DNA of 64,000 nucleotides from Lophius americanus. Taxonomy: Eukaryota > Chordata > Actinopteri > Lophiiformes > Lophiidae. How positions within the stretch are numbered: position 1 is the stretch's first letter; each line of letters opens with the position of its first letter. The DNA is taken from positions 642,001-706,000 of the forward strand of contig JBBDHG010000097.1 in NCBI GenBank assembly GCA_037951165.1, written 5' to 3'. Made by a program: the position numbers and the translations under genes. The notes beneath the pieces are model-generated. The model was not told where the DNA came from and ran no database searches. It saw only the letters and a program-made list of their open reading frames with translations. Shown here piece by piece: positions 22,746 through 34,463 of the stretch.

Positions 22746-22952
22746 TTCCATAGGAACCAGGTCTTTATTTGTATAAATAAAAATTATGTAAAAGTAACTC
22801 ATGCGCAGATATTTAAGGTAGGACAAGCAGGACCGATGAAGAGAAAATTTGACAATTACAATAGAATCACAATAACATTAAATTAGACAACCAACAACCA
22901 GTTTGCATTATTGTCATAGTATGGACATAATGATAATAAAATGTATTATAAA

Positions 22953-22998
22953 ATAGACAGACAGACAGACAGACAGATAGGAAGACAGGAAGATAGAC

Positions 22999-23042
<44 letters not shown>
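22953..23042. repeat. Compound (GACA)n-(GATA)n microsatellite
   Basis: AGAC units followed by an imperfect AGAT/AGAC transition and then at least twelve uninterrupted GATA units. Confidence 0.95.
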
Positions 23043-24374
23043 GATCTGTTCTGATGCAGAAACATTACCACAGAAAAACATGTGTAAAAACATGAAGGCA
23101 TTGAAATGAAAAAGTTAGATGGGAGAGAGAAATGGAGAAGAAGTAGAAATAGTTATGTGTGTGTGTGTCCTATTCATTTGTGCTGGCCTTGTGCTTCTCT
23201 TATGTTAGCTGAAGGTTGAGCCTTGGGCTCCAATGAAAAGAACCCATCGGCAAGCAGCGAGCACCCTGTTCCTGTTTGTATGTCTTTTGTGTATGAAGAA
23301 ATTACACACACTCACACATCCACACACACGTGTATACAGGCACGTCCCTGGTGGCCTTGGGCATCCAGGATCCACACACATTGAGGACACTCTTTTGTCC
23401 TTCCAAACACACTACAGAAAAGTAATAAAGGCATGAGAGCTCTAACCACAGATCCAGCCATCTCTCCTACTTATATTTAACTTTTTCTTCATCATTTTGG
23501 TTCCCTCTGCTCTTCTCTATCTGTCACTGCCGCTTATGGTTTTGTCTGTCTTTTCATGTCCATGCCGTCTCAAGCCCAAGCAATATGTTATCATCCCCCA
23601 CCATGAAATGAGTGGTTGAAATAGAAATTAGATACTGTTTTTCCATCTGTGTGTGCGAAAAAAATATTTTTTCTGCTATTGAACAGATATTTGTTAAAAT
23701 CCTAATCATCAACTGTTCTACAGTACAGTTTTTAAGTCAAAATCACAACTCATGTGCCAGTAAAGGCCAAGTTAAACTAATCCAAAATAAAAGCAAATAA
23801 GGTGTACAAATGTTTAGATACTACATTATACTGCATGTTTTTTTGTTTTTTTGTACCAGTCATATAACAATCATCCTGTTAAGGAGCATTATGACCTGAA
23901 AAAGACTGCAGTACACAAACGCTGAAGGAAGTTTAGGTAAAATTTGAACATGATATGGATATGGATTAGTGAATGTAAGATACGGGCGCTCACATTGGAG
24001 AGAGTATTTTCAGTCTTTTGTCCATCTCAGAAGTCCAATATACACAACTTACAGTGCAACGCTACTAAACATCAGGGCAAAGTATGTTTAAGAAATTGTG
24101 ATATCTGGTGTTTAGTCTTCACACCAGAAAGCAATTCCATCGGACACTATACCAACAGCCACCCAAGTGCTGTCAGTAGCTTAAGCAATGCAAGCATTAA
24201 CAAAGGGGCGGTTGAGGATGGGGATCTGTGCTAGGCTGAAAAGCTAACCCAACCAGTCCAGTTGGAAGATGTCAGGGTCTGGCCAGAGGAAGCAGCTTCT
24301 GCACTAAAGGACTGTTCCATGCACACCATGAGATTGCATTGGTTCTTCACCACCACCTGACCTGATGTTGATGT
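23043..24374. other. No gene seen
   Basis: AT-rich sequence with a CACACA-rich patch near 23305-23330 and frames below 100 codons that resemble nothing I recognise. Confidence 0.5.
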
Positions 24375-24560
24375 TATCACCAACACAGTGGACCATCGGA
24401 GGACCCTAACTAGGATCAACCGACAGAAAGTGGTAAATCCATTAATGCACTCTCAAAATGTTTACTGACAAGCAGGTAGATGTTCTGACTGAAATCTTCA
24501 ACAACTCCCTCAGTCCCCAGATGCTTCAAAAACCTCCACAATTATATGATTTGCTCAATG
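24375..24560 (+). pseudogene. Rex1-like LINE fragment, left of an L2 insertion
   Basis: Plus-strand translation gives DHRRTLTRINRQK and, after a frameshift, TDKQVDVLTEIFNNSLSPQ. This is the linker just before the RT domain of Rex1/CR1-group LINEs (compare DVLTDIFNTSLS). The protein resumes at about 25465 on the far side of a minus-strand L2, so the two pieces look like one element interrupted by a later insertion. Confidence 0.7.
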
Positions 24561-24574
24561 ATTTGTTGCATAAA

Positions 24575-25435
24575 AGTCAGTTGGATAGCGCCAATTGACA
24601 ACAACAGTTGTCTCAAGGTGCTTTCCAGAAAGAGCAGGTCTAGACCATGCTCTTTATATAATTAACTACAGAGACCCAATAAATTCCTCCGTGACTGGGC
24701 GACAATGGCGAGAAATAATTACCTTTTAACAGGCAGAAACCTCAAGCAGATCCAAGAATCAGGGTGAGAACATGCATTAAAGCGAGAGGGATGTATAAAG
24801 AGGGACAGTGAGAGAGGAAGAGAGAAAAGCTCATTGCATCATGGGAGATCCCACAGCAGTCTAAACCTATAGCAGCATAGCTAAGTTGGTTTATGCCAGC
24901 CTTAATTATAACCTTTATCATAAAGGAAAGTTTCAAGCCTACTTTTAAATGTAGAGAGGGTTTCTAACCCCTGAACCAAGATTGGGAGATGGTTTCACAG
25001 GAGAGGATTCTGACAGCTGAAAGCTCTGGCTCCATTTCTACTTCTTGAGACTCTAGGGACTACAAGTAACCCTGCATGCTGGGAGAACAGGGTTCTGGTT
25101 GGACAATTTGGGACTTTGAGCTCTATCAGATACATTGTTGACTGACCGTTAAGGGCTTTGTAAGTGAGCAGAAGGATTTTGAATTTAACTCTAGATTTTA
25201 CCGGTAGCCAATGAAGGGAAGCTAATACAGGAGAGATATGTTCTCTTAACCTGGTTCTGGTCAGCACACGTGCAGCAGCGTTCTAGATCAGCTGGAGGGT
25301 TTCAGAGACTTATTGGGACTACCTGCTAGTAGGGAATTGCAGTTATCCAGCCTGGACGTAACAAATGCATGAACCAACTTTTCTGCATCTTTCTGAGACA
25401 GAATCTGCCGTATTTTGGAAATATTACGCAGCATT
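24575..25435 (-). mobile_element. L2-type LINE (subfamily B) 3' part, minus strand
   Basis: Starts on the left with the L2 3' end (TAGCGCCAATTGACAACAAC) without its ATTG tail and runs through the 3' untranslated region into the ORF2 C-terminus. The frame 24995-25267 reads VLTRTRLREHISPVLASLHW and LPVKSRVKFKILLLTYKAL. The 5' end is truncated at about 25435. It lies inside the Rex1-like LINE and is therefore younger than it. Confidence 0.85.
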
Positions 25436-25934
25436 CCTTCCTGCATTGCTAAATCCCTTGCAGTCACCTACCGCCCCAACTGCTCCTCATAGAATGCAAA
25501 GTTTACAACCCGGCTCACAGCACTCATTTGAACCATAGAGACACTGATGCCAGAATGCCATGCATTGACTATAACTCAGCTTTTAATACCCTCATCCCAA
25601 AGAAGCTAATGGAGAAACTTCTACTGCTTGGCCTGAGCACCCAACTTTCTACAGAATCTAGACTTCCATACTGGGAGACCAAAGTTGGTCTACATTGGAA
25701 AAAATACCTGCAATTCAATCAAGTTTAGCAGTGGATCACCTCAAGTATGTGTACTTGCCTCACTACTGTTTACACTGGGGACACATGACTTTGTATCGAG
25801 ATCTGGGGGGGAATATATACGGTCAGCGGTGAGAGTAAACAACATTAAATATCCTTGGGTTCAGATCTCCACAGGGATCTTAAAAAATGGCCAGTAGAGA
25901 CTGCACTTTCTTTCTGTTGTTTTTAAAGCCAATA
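25436..25934 (+). pseudogene. Rex1-like reverse transcriptase, right of the L2 insertion
   Basis: Plus-strand pieces read TYRPNCSS, HRDTDARMPCIDYNSAFNTL, IPKKLMEKLLLLGLSTQLST and, shifted, SGSPQVCVLASLLFTLGTHD. These align with the order TYRPNRS, IDYSSAFNTIIP, TGAPQGCVLSPLLFTL in Rex1-like LINEs. Several frameshifts and stops are present, and the RT box region is unrecognisable. Confidence 0.75.
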
Positions 25935-26639
25935 TTGGGAAGAACCATGTATTAAAAATACATGCAGTTTGATCTTGCAGAAGATTTTTTTTTCTAGTCA
26001 TGTGTGTTAGTAACCTACACCAGCCCTTCATGAGAGACTGGCCTATGTTTTATTTGAAACTAATAACTATTTATCATCATAGACGGTGAGATCCACCTTA
26101 CATACAAAACACAGAAATCAGACAAGAAAAGTAAGGACAAAAATACAGACCCTAAAGAGCAGCTTAGTAGTTTATGTTCCATGCACCCCAGACAGCTCAG
26201 AACCATAAGAGTCCAAAGACCCAAATACCTTATATGACTGGGGTTCAAGGTGATTTTGGCCACAAACCACTTTCTCAGTCTCCCTGGTGGCCACAATCAA
26301 CACTGGAGATAAGGTTGAATGTATGTTGGGCCAGGAGCAAGCAGCCGGAGCCCCAACTGTACACATGGCTCCCCTCAGAGTCCAACAGAAGCCTGATAGC
26401 CCGGCTCCCCAACCCAAGCCACAAGAACATTCGGGAAGGAGTACCCACAGCACCACACAGACCCAGATACAAGGAACAGGCCCAGAATCCAGGAAGCTCC
26501 CCCACCTGCACCGACAGAGTGTACAGGCACATCACCTGTTGCAAAACGCAGGAGAGGTCCAAAGTTACAACAGCATTGTCACTACGTGTTCTGAGTGTTC
26601 TGACATACTCCATCTCAGGATGATACTGCAGCTTCAATA
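25935..26639. other. Unassigned insert with GC-rich part
   Basis: This stretch separates the Rex1-like RT from its C-terminus and does not translate into LINE protein. Its right part (26330-26560) is CCC/CAGG-rich, like the patch at 22.6 kb. Overlapping 138-149-codon frames on both strands come from this composition and match no family that I know. It may be a further inserted element. Confidence 0.4.
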
Positions 26640-26820
26640 TGGCAGACAAGAAGACCATGCAGAGGGTAGTGAGGGAAGCTGTAAGGGTCACTGGAGTTTC
26701 CCTACTTTTGAACTGCTGCCATCAGGCAAACGGTAACGGAGCATCATAAGCAGAACCACATTACTAATCAACAGCGTCATTCCACAAGCTGTCAGACTGC
26801 TGAACTGCTGATTCGGAACG
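26640..26820 (+). pseudogene. Rex1-like LINE ORF2 C-terminus
   Basis: Frames give MADKKTMQRVVREAVRVTG, then FELLPSGKRYRSIISRTTLL and NSVIPQAVRLLNC with a stop near 26807. LPSGRRYRS followed by NSFFPQAIRLLN is the usual end of CR1/Rex1-group ORF2. It probably belongs to the same interrupted element as 24375-25934. Confidence 0.75.
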
Positions 26821-28825
26821 TACTTGTCTGTATGCACATAAACATTTTGACTACGTAATAATCTTCATCAGCAAGCTGGAGGCACTTATTGAAAGTGTCT
26901 GTATTGTGATCCAGACAGCAGAACAGGAAACACCCACTTCATATTATTTTCATCCCAGTGTTCTGTCTTGAACCCAATAAACACATTTTTGGGGGGATTA
27001 GAAAAACAAGGTTGTGGTAACTACACTCTGGAACTTCAGACTTTCCTCAAATCTGTTTCTAGAGTATAAAACTGTAGATAATTTGCCTCCTCCTTCTTCA
27101 TGTCAGTTTCGTCTTTCACTCAGTAAGTATAGTTCCCTTTTGCTGTAGTGCCTTTGGTTTGTCATTTCTTGCTGTGAAAGCTACTACTCTAGTGCAATGC
27201 TCTACCAGAGAACATTAAGAGTTCTAGAACCCTTAGAATATTTAAAGTGACCTGAAAAATCTGCTGGAAGCTTCTAAACTTTGCAATAACTGACTTTTGT
27301 TATTCTCTCTGTTCTTTGTCCACTTGGCATATATGTAAAAAAACATATATATATTTATTCATTTTATTCTTATTCTTTTTTTTTTTTTATTAAAAAAAAA
27401 CCATTTTGGGTGGATATCATAATTGCTGTCCAGTTTGGGACTGCCGATTAAAATTAGCCTTAGGCCCACTCTGAGTCATTGCATCCAATGGTAACATTCA
27501 TGTTTATTTTTGAACATTGTCCCTCAAAAACAAATAAATAAATAAAAAACTATTGGAGAACTGGAGCCCAGTGCTCAAGATGAATAGGTCAAGATTCATC
27601 AGGAGCTTTTCCAGAAGCTGTTGACTTGCTATGCAACACATTAGGAGGAGAACGTTTTATATAATAGTTGCCATTTAGTGGTTGTCAGATAAAGAAACAT
27701 TCTGAGTCATATTATAAAGGGAAAAAAAGATAATTGTATGGAGCCATTTAATTTGTTGCTTTCTTATTTGTTATTGAATATGAATATTAATGTCTGAGAG
27801 AAGATATTGCTCTTTAAGAAAAATGCCACCAGCACATCACATATAATATCACAATTGTCCACAACAGGTCAATCAATATGGGGGAGTATGATGAACTACC
27901 TCCACAGCCCTAATAATGAAACAGGGACCCATGTGTAATCAGATATTTCAGCAGCCAGCTCCACCTTGGACCAAATGCCAGCGATGACAATGGGGATTGC
28001 TGTGTAGCCTTTGCCACCCCAAATGACTCTGCAGATTGTAAATAAAAAAAGACTTTGCTGAGTCTGTGTTTGGAAATAAATGGGGTTGTAGACATCCAGA
28101 AATAGAATGTAATTTGACACAAAGGGTGAAGAACTGATAAAAAGAGATTTGTCAGCGAGGCGTAGAGACTGCAAAAAGGAGACTGCAAAAAGTTATTTAA
28201 CAAACACTTAATTTTGAGTGCAGCTTTGGTTCAAAATCACCGCAAACTGTGCTCAATGCACAGTGGACTGAGAAGACTGCTTTTACTTAACACACATTGC
28301 TGAGTTTGGATTTAGACTAAGACCAAGAATGGACTTGAAGGGCGTCCAGTTCTCTGCAGTAATTTGATGCTAACGCTTCACTGCTGGTGGGCACATAGAG
28401 CCATGCAGTACAGACAACATTTTCATTGATTACTGAATTTGTTTCAGCCAGGTAGGGGCAAGGCATAGATGTTTTGCTGAGATGCATAAAATGTTTTTTG
28501 AAAATGACATTCCTAACCTGATAAAGATTCGGAAATGTACCCTGACAAATGCAACATCATCAAGAGACAACTGATAGTCATGTAAAAGTAAACTGTAAGG
28601 GATACAGACAAAATGCCGTACAAGGAGGGCAACGTGAGAAATGCAGACATGATTTGATTTGAATATGATAACCTTAAAAGTTATACTTCTAATATAATAA
28701 CTAGGCATATACTGTCACCCCAGATAGTTTATGTATACCCCCCGCCCAATAAGAGTGACCAATCAATCACCTTGATTGGACTGCTCAACTTTAATTTGAA
28801 ATAATGCCCGAAAAACTGTATGTTT
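26821..28825. other. No gene seen
   Basis: About 2 kb of AT-rich sequence, with poly-T and poly-A runs near 27378-27402. Overlapping minus-strand frames of 92-97 codons at 27896-28203 and one of 92 codons at 28430-28708 have no recognisable features. Confidence 0.5.
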
Positions 28826-28950
28826 TGCATAAAAGCTCCCTCTAGTGAGTAAAATATGAAATATTACAATAAGTAATATGTAAACAAGATTGATACATGA
28901 TAAATTGGATCAACGGTTGAGAAATTATGTCTCAAAAATGTACAAAATCA
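28826..28950 (-). repeat. Dispersed repeat family X, one unit, minus strand
   Basis: On the minus strand it reads ATAATTTCTCAACCGTTGAT, then ATCAATCTTGTTTACA, then TTCATATTTTACTCACTAGA and GGGAGCTTTT. This is the same block order as at 10985, 53320 and 56395. Confidence 0.8.
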
Positions 28951-29411
28951 ATCTAGTTCTTCCTGCCATTAAGGTATATTTAATAATGTCCCCAAAAAGT
29001 CTGGGAAGAAACATTATTTGTATAGCACGTATCATTCAAGACGCTGATAGGAATAACTTGCAGCAGTTTCTTCACTTTAAGGAAATAAAGACAACATTAA
29101 ATACTGGTGTGAAAATTGGGTTGAGTACGATGTGTACAGGGAACTTGCTAAGCAAAAGGTTGTAGTGGCATCTTGCCAGGAACAGTATTATGGCGCATGT
29201 ATCAATTAATAAATCAGAATCATGTCAATTATGTCAATGTGTGGGTGAACTGAGTTGATCAAACTAGGCCCTCCTCCAGTTTTTGAGCAGACAGGTTTCT
29301 TACTACAGAGAGGAATCCCACCGTCAGAGGTGGGAGATGGGTGGGGGCATCTGATCCGGCAGGTATTTGAATGATCAGAACAGGTAAGAAAATATTTACC
29401 TTGAGGGACGT
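28951..29411. other. No gene seen
   Basis: AT-rich sequence on the right flank of family X. The frame 28890-29165 starts within the repeat unit and is not credible as a gene. Confidence 0.5.
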
Positions 29412-29596
29412 AACGTCCATTCACGTACTAGCTAAATACCGCTGCCACATCTCCAAATTAATCGGCTCATAATCCGTGATTCCCTCACATAGTACCATGT
29501 CTGCATGACGGAGTGTGTATATCCGACCAAAGCCTGACTGGTCCCATTGGGACGTGCTCGGATGCGCCAGGATTGGACAAATATTTAGAAAACATT
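29412..29596 (-). other. Unexplained open segment, CpG-containing
   Basis: On the minus strand about 58 codons stay open without an early Met. The reading includes SGFGRIYTLRHADMVL and ITDYEPINLEMWQRYL. It ends in TGA near 29423, a few bases before CTCAAGGTAAAT, which resembles a splice donor. The block has more CpG than its surroundings. It could be a decayed exon, part of an unknown repeat, or chance. I recognise no family. Confidence 0.25.
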
Positions 29597-30134
29597 ATTG
29601 GGGGTAAGACATGTCAGGGCCATAGTCGGGTTTGGACTGTTGGATCTCGCACACTTATTTGTACAGTAATGTAGTACTGTGTTGGTTGTTTTGCTATGAT
29701 CCATTAGGCGATAATATTTTCGTTTCTGCCCAGCAGAAACAGATATTGGATATAATTACACATCATTCTGATAATGTGTGTGGCCCACAGCAAAATTATT
29801 ACAACTCTAATACAAATTAGGTTTTAGCTGACTCCATAAAAGTGCTCTGTATTCTCCAGATCCTGAGCTCAACCACTCTCTGTCTGAAACAAATACACAT
29901 GATCTCCTAAATCATCTTATTAATTGTTTTATTACTTTATGAAACTCTCCAACGCAAATGCATAATTGAAGACTAAAAGCAGAGTCAGCTCCAGAATCAA
30001 TGACAGAAGAAGCTTTCATTCACAAACGTAATCAGGAGATGGTTATAATTGTAAGTTCACAAAGTTTCAGCATTGTTGAAACACGTCATGGTGGCCAAGT
30101 GGTCAACAATCTACACACTTTGTGATCCTTATTA
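29597..30134. other. No gene seen
   Basis: AT-rich sequence with no recognisable element. Confidence 0.5.
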
Positions 30135-30315
30135 TATAACTTTTCTTCTTTCAGCTGTTCCCTTTAGGAGTGGACACAGCGGATAATCTGTTTCCATCTT
30201 CCCTTTCCTCTAACATCAACCAACTGCAGATCTTCTCTCACCACATCCAGAAATCGCCTCTTTGGTCTTCCCCATTTTCTCCTTCCTGTTACCTACATCT
30301 CCAGCATTCAAACCA
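30135..30315 (-). mobile_element. 3' end fragment of the RTE-like LINE
   Basis: On the plus strand it reads TTTCTTCTTTCAGCTGTTCC, TTTAGGAGTGGACACAGCGG, and further on CTCACCACATCCAGAAATCG and CTCTTTGGTCTTCC. From memory this is the reverse complement of the ORF2 end and tail of the RTE-like teleost LINE found at 6.4-10.3 kb. Only about 180 bases remain and the 5' side is lost. Confidence 0.7.
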
Positions 30316-30554
30316 TTGAATATGGTATAGTGTATCTAATATAGGGTACGATTTTGTGAAGCTAAGCAACAATTCTAAGAATACTTAAAAGAAAGCTGAC
30401 AACAGAAGATAAATCCCCAGCTTATCAAGTACTCTGCTGAAAACTCAACGTAGTGGACATGGTCAAGTAATGATGTGTTTCAAACAAACTTGTAACTGCA
30501 TGCAGAGAAGGAGCTGCAGTGATCAGAAATATTGCACATCAAACAATTGCAATA
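30316..30554. other. No gene seen
   Basis: Plain AT-rich spacer. Confidence 0.5.
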
Positions 30555-30770
30555 AAATAATTGGTAAGGTCTGGGATATCACTGGAGAAGGAGTAGGCCT
30601 ATTCGATCATTTCAAGTAGTGCCATTGAAATGAAATAACCATTGCGGCAGTACTTATATCAAGAACAGGGCTGTGAACCAGGATCTCTATGCCCATCTCT
30701 GAAAAAAGCCTGGGCAAAATCCTAAAAACCTGAAAATTTTAAGACATAATAATCCTGCAAAATGTAAGAT
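30555..30770 (+). repeat. Dispersed repeat family Y, left copy
   Basis: It contains GGTCTGGGATATCACTGGAG, AAGTAGTGCCATTGAAATG and AGAACAGGGCTGTGAACC. The same blocks recur in the same order at 63260-63400. It has no coding potential. From memory similar sequence is dispersed in other teleosts; the class is unknown to me. Confidence 0.65.
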
Positions 30771-31987
30771 TACCTCTCCCCCGGCTTTTATTGTTCCAAT
30801 TGTCAACCCTTTTGCCTTCGAGCTTCATGGGAGAGAATTTTAAATATTGAACCAAATACACTTATATGCATTATATTGCTTAGTTTAACTACAAAACTTG
30901 AAATGTGGACATAGCTGCTTTTGACAGAAAAAACAGGAAGCATTTTAAAATAAAAGAACGCATTAAAAACTGATCCCTGGATTTGGGACAATGTAAGAGT
31001 AATTTAGATCTCCATCTGCCGCAGAAAAAGTCATTAATATAGTCACTAAGTGTTTTTGTTTGTTTAAATGTTAACTTAAGGGAATAAAGTTCATACCCGA
31101 CAGATTCTCACTGAGCATCTCACCCTATGAACAAAAGAACTGGCTGGCAGGCTTACAAAAAGGGGCAAGTCTGACTGTCCCTCCGTTTTTCCCTGGAGGC
31201 TTACACAAGTCTCAATACATATGTCCACGTTGTTCCATCCATCTGTTTCTCTGTCCCTGGTTGTGTGCCTCTCTAACCCTTTACATCCCCTGTGTCAAAT
31301 CAGCTCATTTGAGTCAGTTAGACAGTCGAGGCTCCTGGTACCAGATGCCTAGCTGTAATTACAAAGCAGGTTATTTCAAAGTCCTGTAGATTTCATTGTG
31401 GGTGTGGTACAAAATCTTTTTTCATTGGTGGTTCTATGTAAAATGTTGGTGAGCATAGAACAACATTTATTTTCTGATGTTTTAGTTACACATTAAACCT
31501 TTATACTTGGCAAAAGAAACTAAATGAGACATTATTAATGTCATTGCTGAGTTGCATTGCATTGCTGGGAATCTAGGGTATTAGTAAATAATCCCAGTTA
31601 TAATATTACAGTACTGCTAATTCTGTAGTTCTGCGGGTTAGTCTGTTCAGAGTTAAACATTTGCACAATATTTCCTCCCATATTGTCAGATTCATATCAA
31701 ATAGATGGACCCAAACGTTGCTTGTAAGTGTGTGAGGGGATCTTGCCGTTAATCTGTCAATACTACTATTTTTAGTAAAACATTTTTTTTCTTTTCAACT
31801 ATTCACGTTCTGGGGAAGATACATCTGCTACAAAACCCTTTAATTGTGTATGTTATATGTCTCCTACATTCCTAAGGTTACCTTGGTTAGTATGATGAAT
31901 ACTTCCCTTTATTGAGTACACGCCTGCATTTTCATCAACTAACTTTGGTAGTACCTACCCTGGAGAAGCTGTCATTAAACTAGATTT
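30771..31987. other. No gene seen
   Basis: AT-rich unique-looking sequence without coding potential. Confidence 0.5.
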
Positions 31988-32110
31988 TATTTTATATTTT
32001 ACTTCAACCTTTAATTAAGTAGGAAAATCAAGCCACCGAGATCCAGGACCTCTTTCACAAGGGTCACCTGGCCGAGAAGCTAGCACATACATCACGATTT
32101 ACATCATAAA
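31988..32110. repeat. Possible teleost MITE-like repeat
   Basis: It contains GAGATCCAGGACCTCTTTC followed by ACAAGGGTCACCTGGCCGAG after an AT-rich TTTAATTAAG lead. From memory this resembles a common vertebrate repeat with CTCATTGAGAT, ATCTCTTTT and ACAAGAGNGACCTGGC. Boundaries and class are uncertain. Confidence 0.4.
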
Positions 32111-33640
32111 ACAACACAGTGAAAAAAACAGAACAAATGTCGGTACAGATAGCCCATCTCATCAGATATGGCCTCTACCCTCTTGTTTGTGTGTGTGGGT
32201 GTGTTTGGGTTGTTGGCTGGCCACACTCTGGGGCTGGTCGTTCCACACCTGTCTCTAATCTAAAATCCAGATATACAGGACCTACCTCCTAGCAAAACTT
32301 CAGTGGAATCTCAGCAGTCGCATGGGACTAGTATTATGTGTGAACTAGCATTACCTGGGGATTAATATTAACTCGGGACTTGTCGTAATTTGTAATAATT
32401 GCAGAGGACATATGTGATATTAATCCTGTGTGAATTTGCCATACTTGATAATTTTAGTCTTGTGTTAGTCAGATTGTGAGGTATTTGAGGGCGGAATTCA
32501 TATGTAATGTTCCTCTGACAGCTGTCTCTGCCTCCTTCCTGTTCAAATCATGGCGGCAGCAGTGGATATAAAAAAATACTGCTTTAAACTGTGCATTAGG
32601 AGTGATGATCAATGTGTCCTTCAATTCAGATAATTTTTTGCGGCCTGCTCCCTTCATAAGTTCAAGAGCTGAGTGATCCGCCACCAGGGGTTTTCACGGA
32701 AGAGGGTTTGGTGCGACACCGCAACATACCCACCTCTGAGGCAGGTATGGGAGACACTGGGGGGTTGGGTACCCGGATGGCGCTGGTCGGGGTGAAGCTG
32801 ATCTAATTGTACTTGCTTGCACCAGCGGATGTTACGCAGAGCCATATCTGGGGGGGGGGGGTTAAAGTCAGTAAATGCAAGAAAAATACCGACTTTGTTT
32901 ATCCCATTTGAATGCACCTCATTAAACACAGATGTGGGTGTAAATTTCTGTAGTATTCCTCAGGTAATACTAGAGAAATGCAAATAGGGCTAAATTCATA
33001 ATTCATGTTTATCCAAGTATGTATTTTTCCCGACGCTCATCCTGTCTTCCTTGTACCCTGGATCAGATGGATATTTGTGCTGTGTTTTTCATTCAGATCC
33101 GACTCAGGCTTTCCAAATGAAGCTCTGTATTGAGTACCAGCTCTGCTCTAAGTAACAATAAGCCTTTTAAATCCTCTTCAGTGTTTTTTTTTGTCTCGCT
33201 TTTGGGTCCAGAAACTAAAACGAGAGGAACTAAAGTCCGTTAATGGTACCATCTACGCCTAATGGTTTTATGTCATCAATGGTTTGTTTTAGAATGTAAG
33301 GTACATGATCTCAGCCAAACTGGACATCATGGCATACTTTTGGGCCGAACAAAAACAAAATCTCTAATTAATTGTATTTGATTGCTTAACTTTCTTTATA
33401 TTTGTCTTTCATTTTAAATATATCTGTATTTCTATGTATATTTTGACTTTAATATTTTAACATTTTGGATTTATATCCGTATTTGTATATGTTATTCTGT
33501 ATTTGTATTTGTACGAATTCTACCGAGTCTGGTGACAGTCTGCCTACCTGTTGCTGCAAGTGTACTATCAACCGGAGACTAATGTTTCTGTTTGTTTCAT
33601 AGTTTATGTATATTTCTGTTTGTTCATCGTTGATGTCGGT
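32111..33640. other. No gene seen; poly-G run
   Basis: AT-rich sequence with an uninterrupted run of about 12 G at 32850-32861. Minus-strand frames of 71-91 codons (32469-32929, 33449-33664) resemble no family. Confidence 0.5.
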
Positions 33641-33720
33641 TTGTTTATCCGTCTTGCTCATCACGGCCCCCGTGACACTTTCACCAAAAGCCTTTGTTGA
33701 ATAACAAGACGGATAAACAA
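33641..33720. repeat. 18-bp inverted repeat at the left border of the L2
   Basis: GTTTGTTTATCCGTCTTG (33641-33658) pairs exactly with CAAGACGGATAAACAAAC (33703-33720). It lies immediately left of the L2 breakpoint at about 33733 and may mark the rearrangement that produced it. Confidence 0.85.
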
Positions 33721-33732
33721 ACTGACAAACTG

Positions 33733-34183
33733 GTGTAGGAGTATTCCGTGGTCAACTGTGTGAAAGGCAGCAGACAAATCAAGCAGAATCAAGATCGAAG
33801 TTGAACCAGCATCTGCTGCCGTCCGTAGGTCATTTGTGACTCTAAGCAGAGCTGTTTCTGTAATGTGGGCAGAGCGGAAACCAGACTGAAAGGTTTCAAA
33901 GAGGTTGTTGTATTTGTGGTGTTCCTGGAGGTGCAACTACTTTTTCCACTACTTTGGAGAGGAATGGGAGTTTAGAAATGGGCCTGTAATTAGCATAAAC
34001 TTCTGGATCGAGAGTAGGGTTTTTGAGGAGTGGTCTGATTATGGAGGCTTTTAGGGCAGATGGAACAAAGCCGGCCTGGAAGGATTGGTTTATTACAGCA
34101 GTGATCAGGGGACTGATGAATGAGATGTTAGTTTTCACTATGGCTGTAGGAAAGTGGTCGAGGGCAGAGGTGGAGGGTTTCAT
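33733..34183 (-). pseudogene. L2 reverse transcriptase N-terminal part, minus strand
   Basis: Frame 33896-34183 (95 codons) reads MKPSTSALDHFPTAIVKTNI, SIIRPLLKNPTLDPEVYANY and RPISKLPFLSKVVEKVV. Frame 33661-33936 (91 codons) continues with NNLFETFQSGFRSAHITET and ILILLDLSAAFHTVDHG. The YADD region is not here but on the plus-strand part beyond 35907. Confidence 0.85.
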
Positions 34184-34463
34184 CGTCCCGATGATAAATT
34201 CAACCTCTTGCTGTGAGATTTCTGGGAAACACTTTAGAGGCTGGAAGATCGCAAACTGTGAGTAAGCAGACTGGATAGGTAGAGTGGAGGAACCAGAAAG
34301 GACAGAACGGATTGAGTCAATTTTCGATTTGAAGAAAGCCGTGAAATTATTACTGTGCTCTTGTATAATTTCTGTAAGTTAGGGAGTTTGTGGTTTAAGA
34401 AGATGATTGATAGTGGAAAGCAGCTGCTTACAATTTTCCAGGACTGTTTTTGATGATGTTGGA

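Noticed and set aside
22179..22886. 235-codon plus-strand ORF
   Set aside because: It runs straight through an (AT)n array and a GC-rich patch of different origin, so it is a chance open frame.
22953..23042. Regular repeats suggesting a CRISPR-like array
   Set aside because: It is a GATA/GACA microsatellite without spacers, in a vertebrate-type context.
26174..26736. Overlapping 138-149-codon ORFs on both strands
   Set aside because: They come from GC-rich composition with few stop codons in all frames. None shows a domain.
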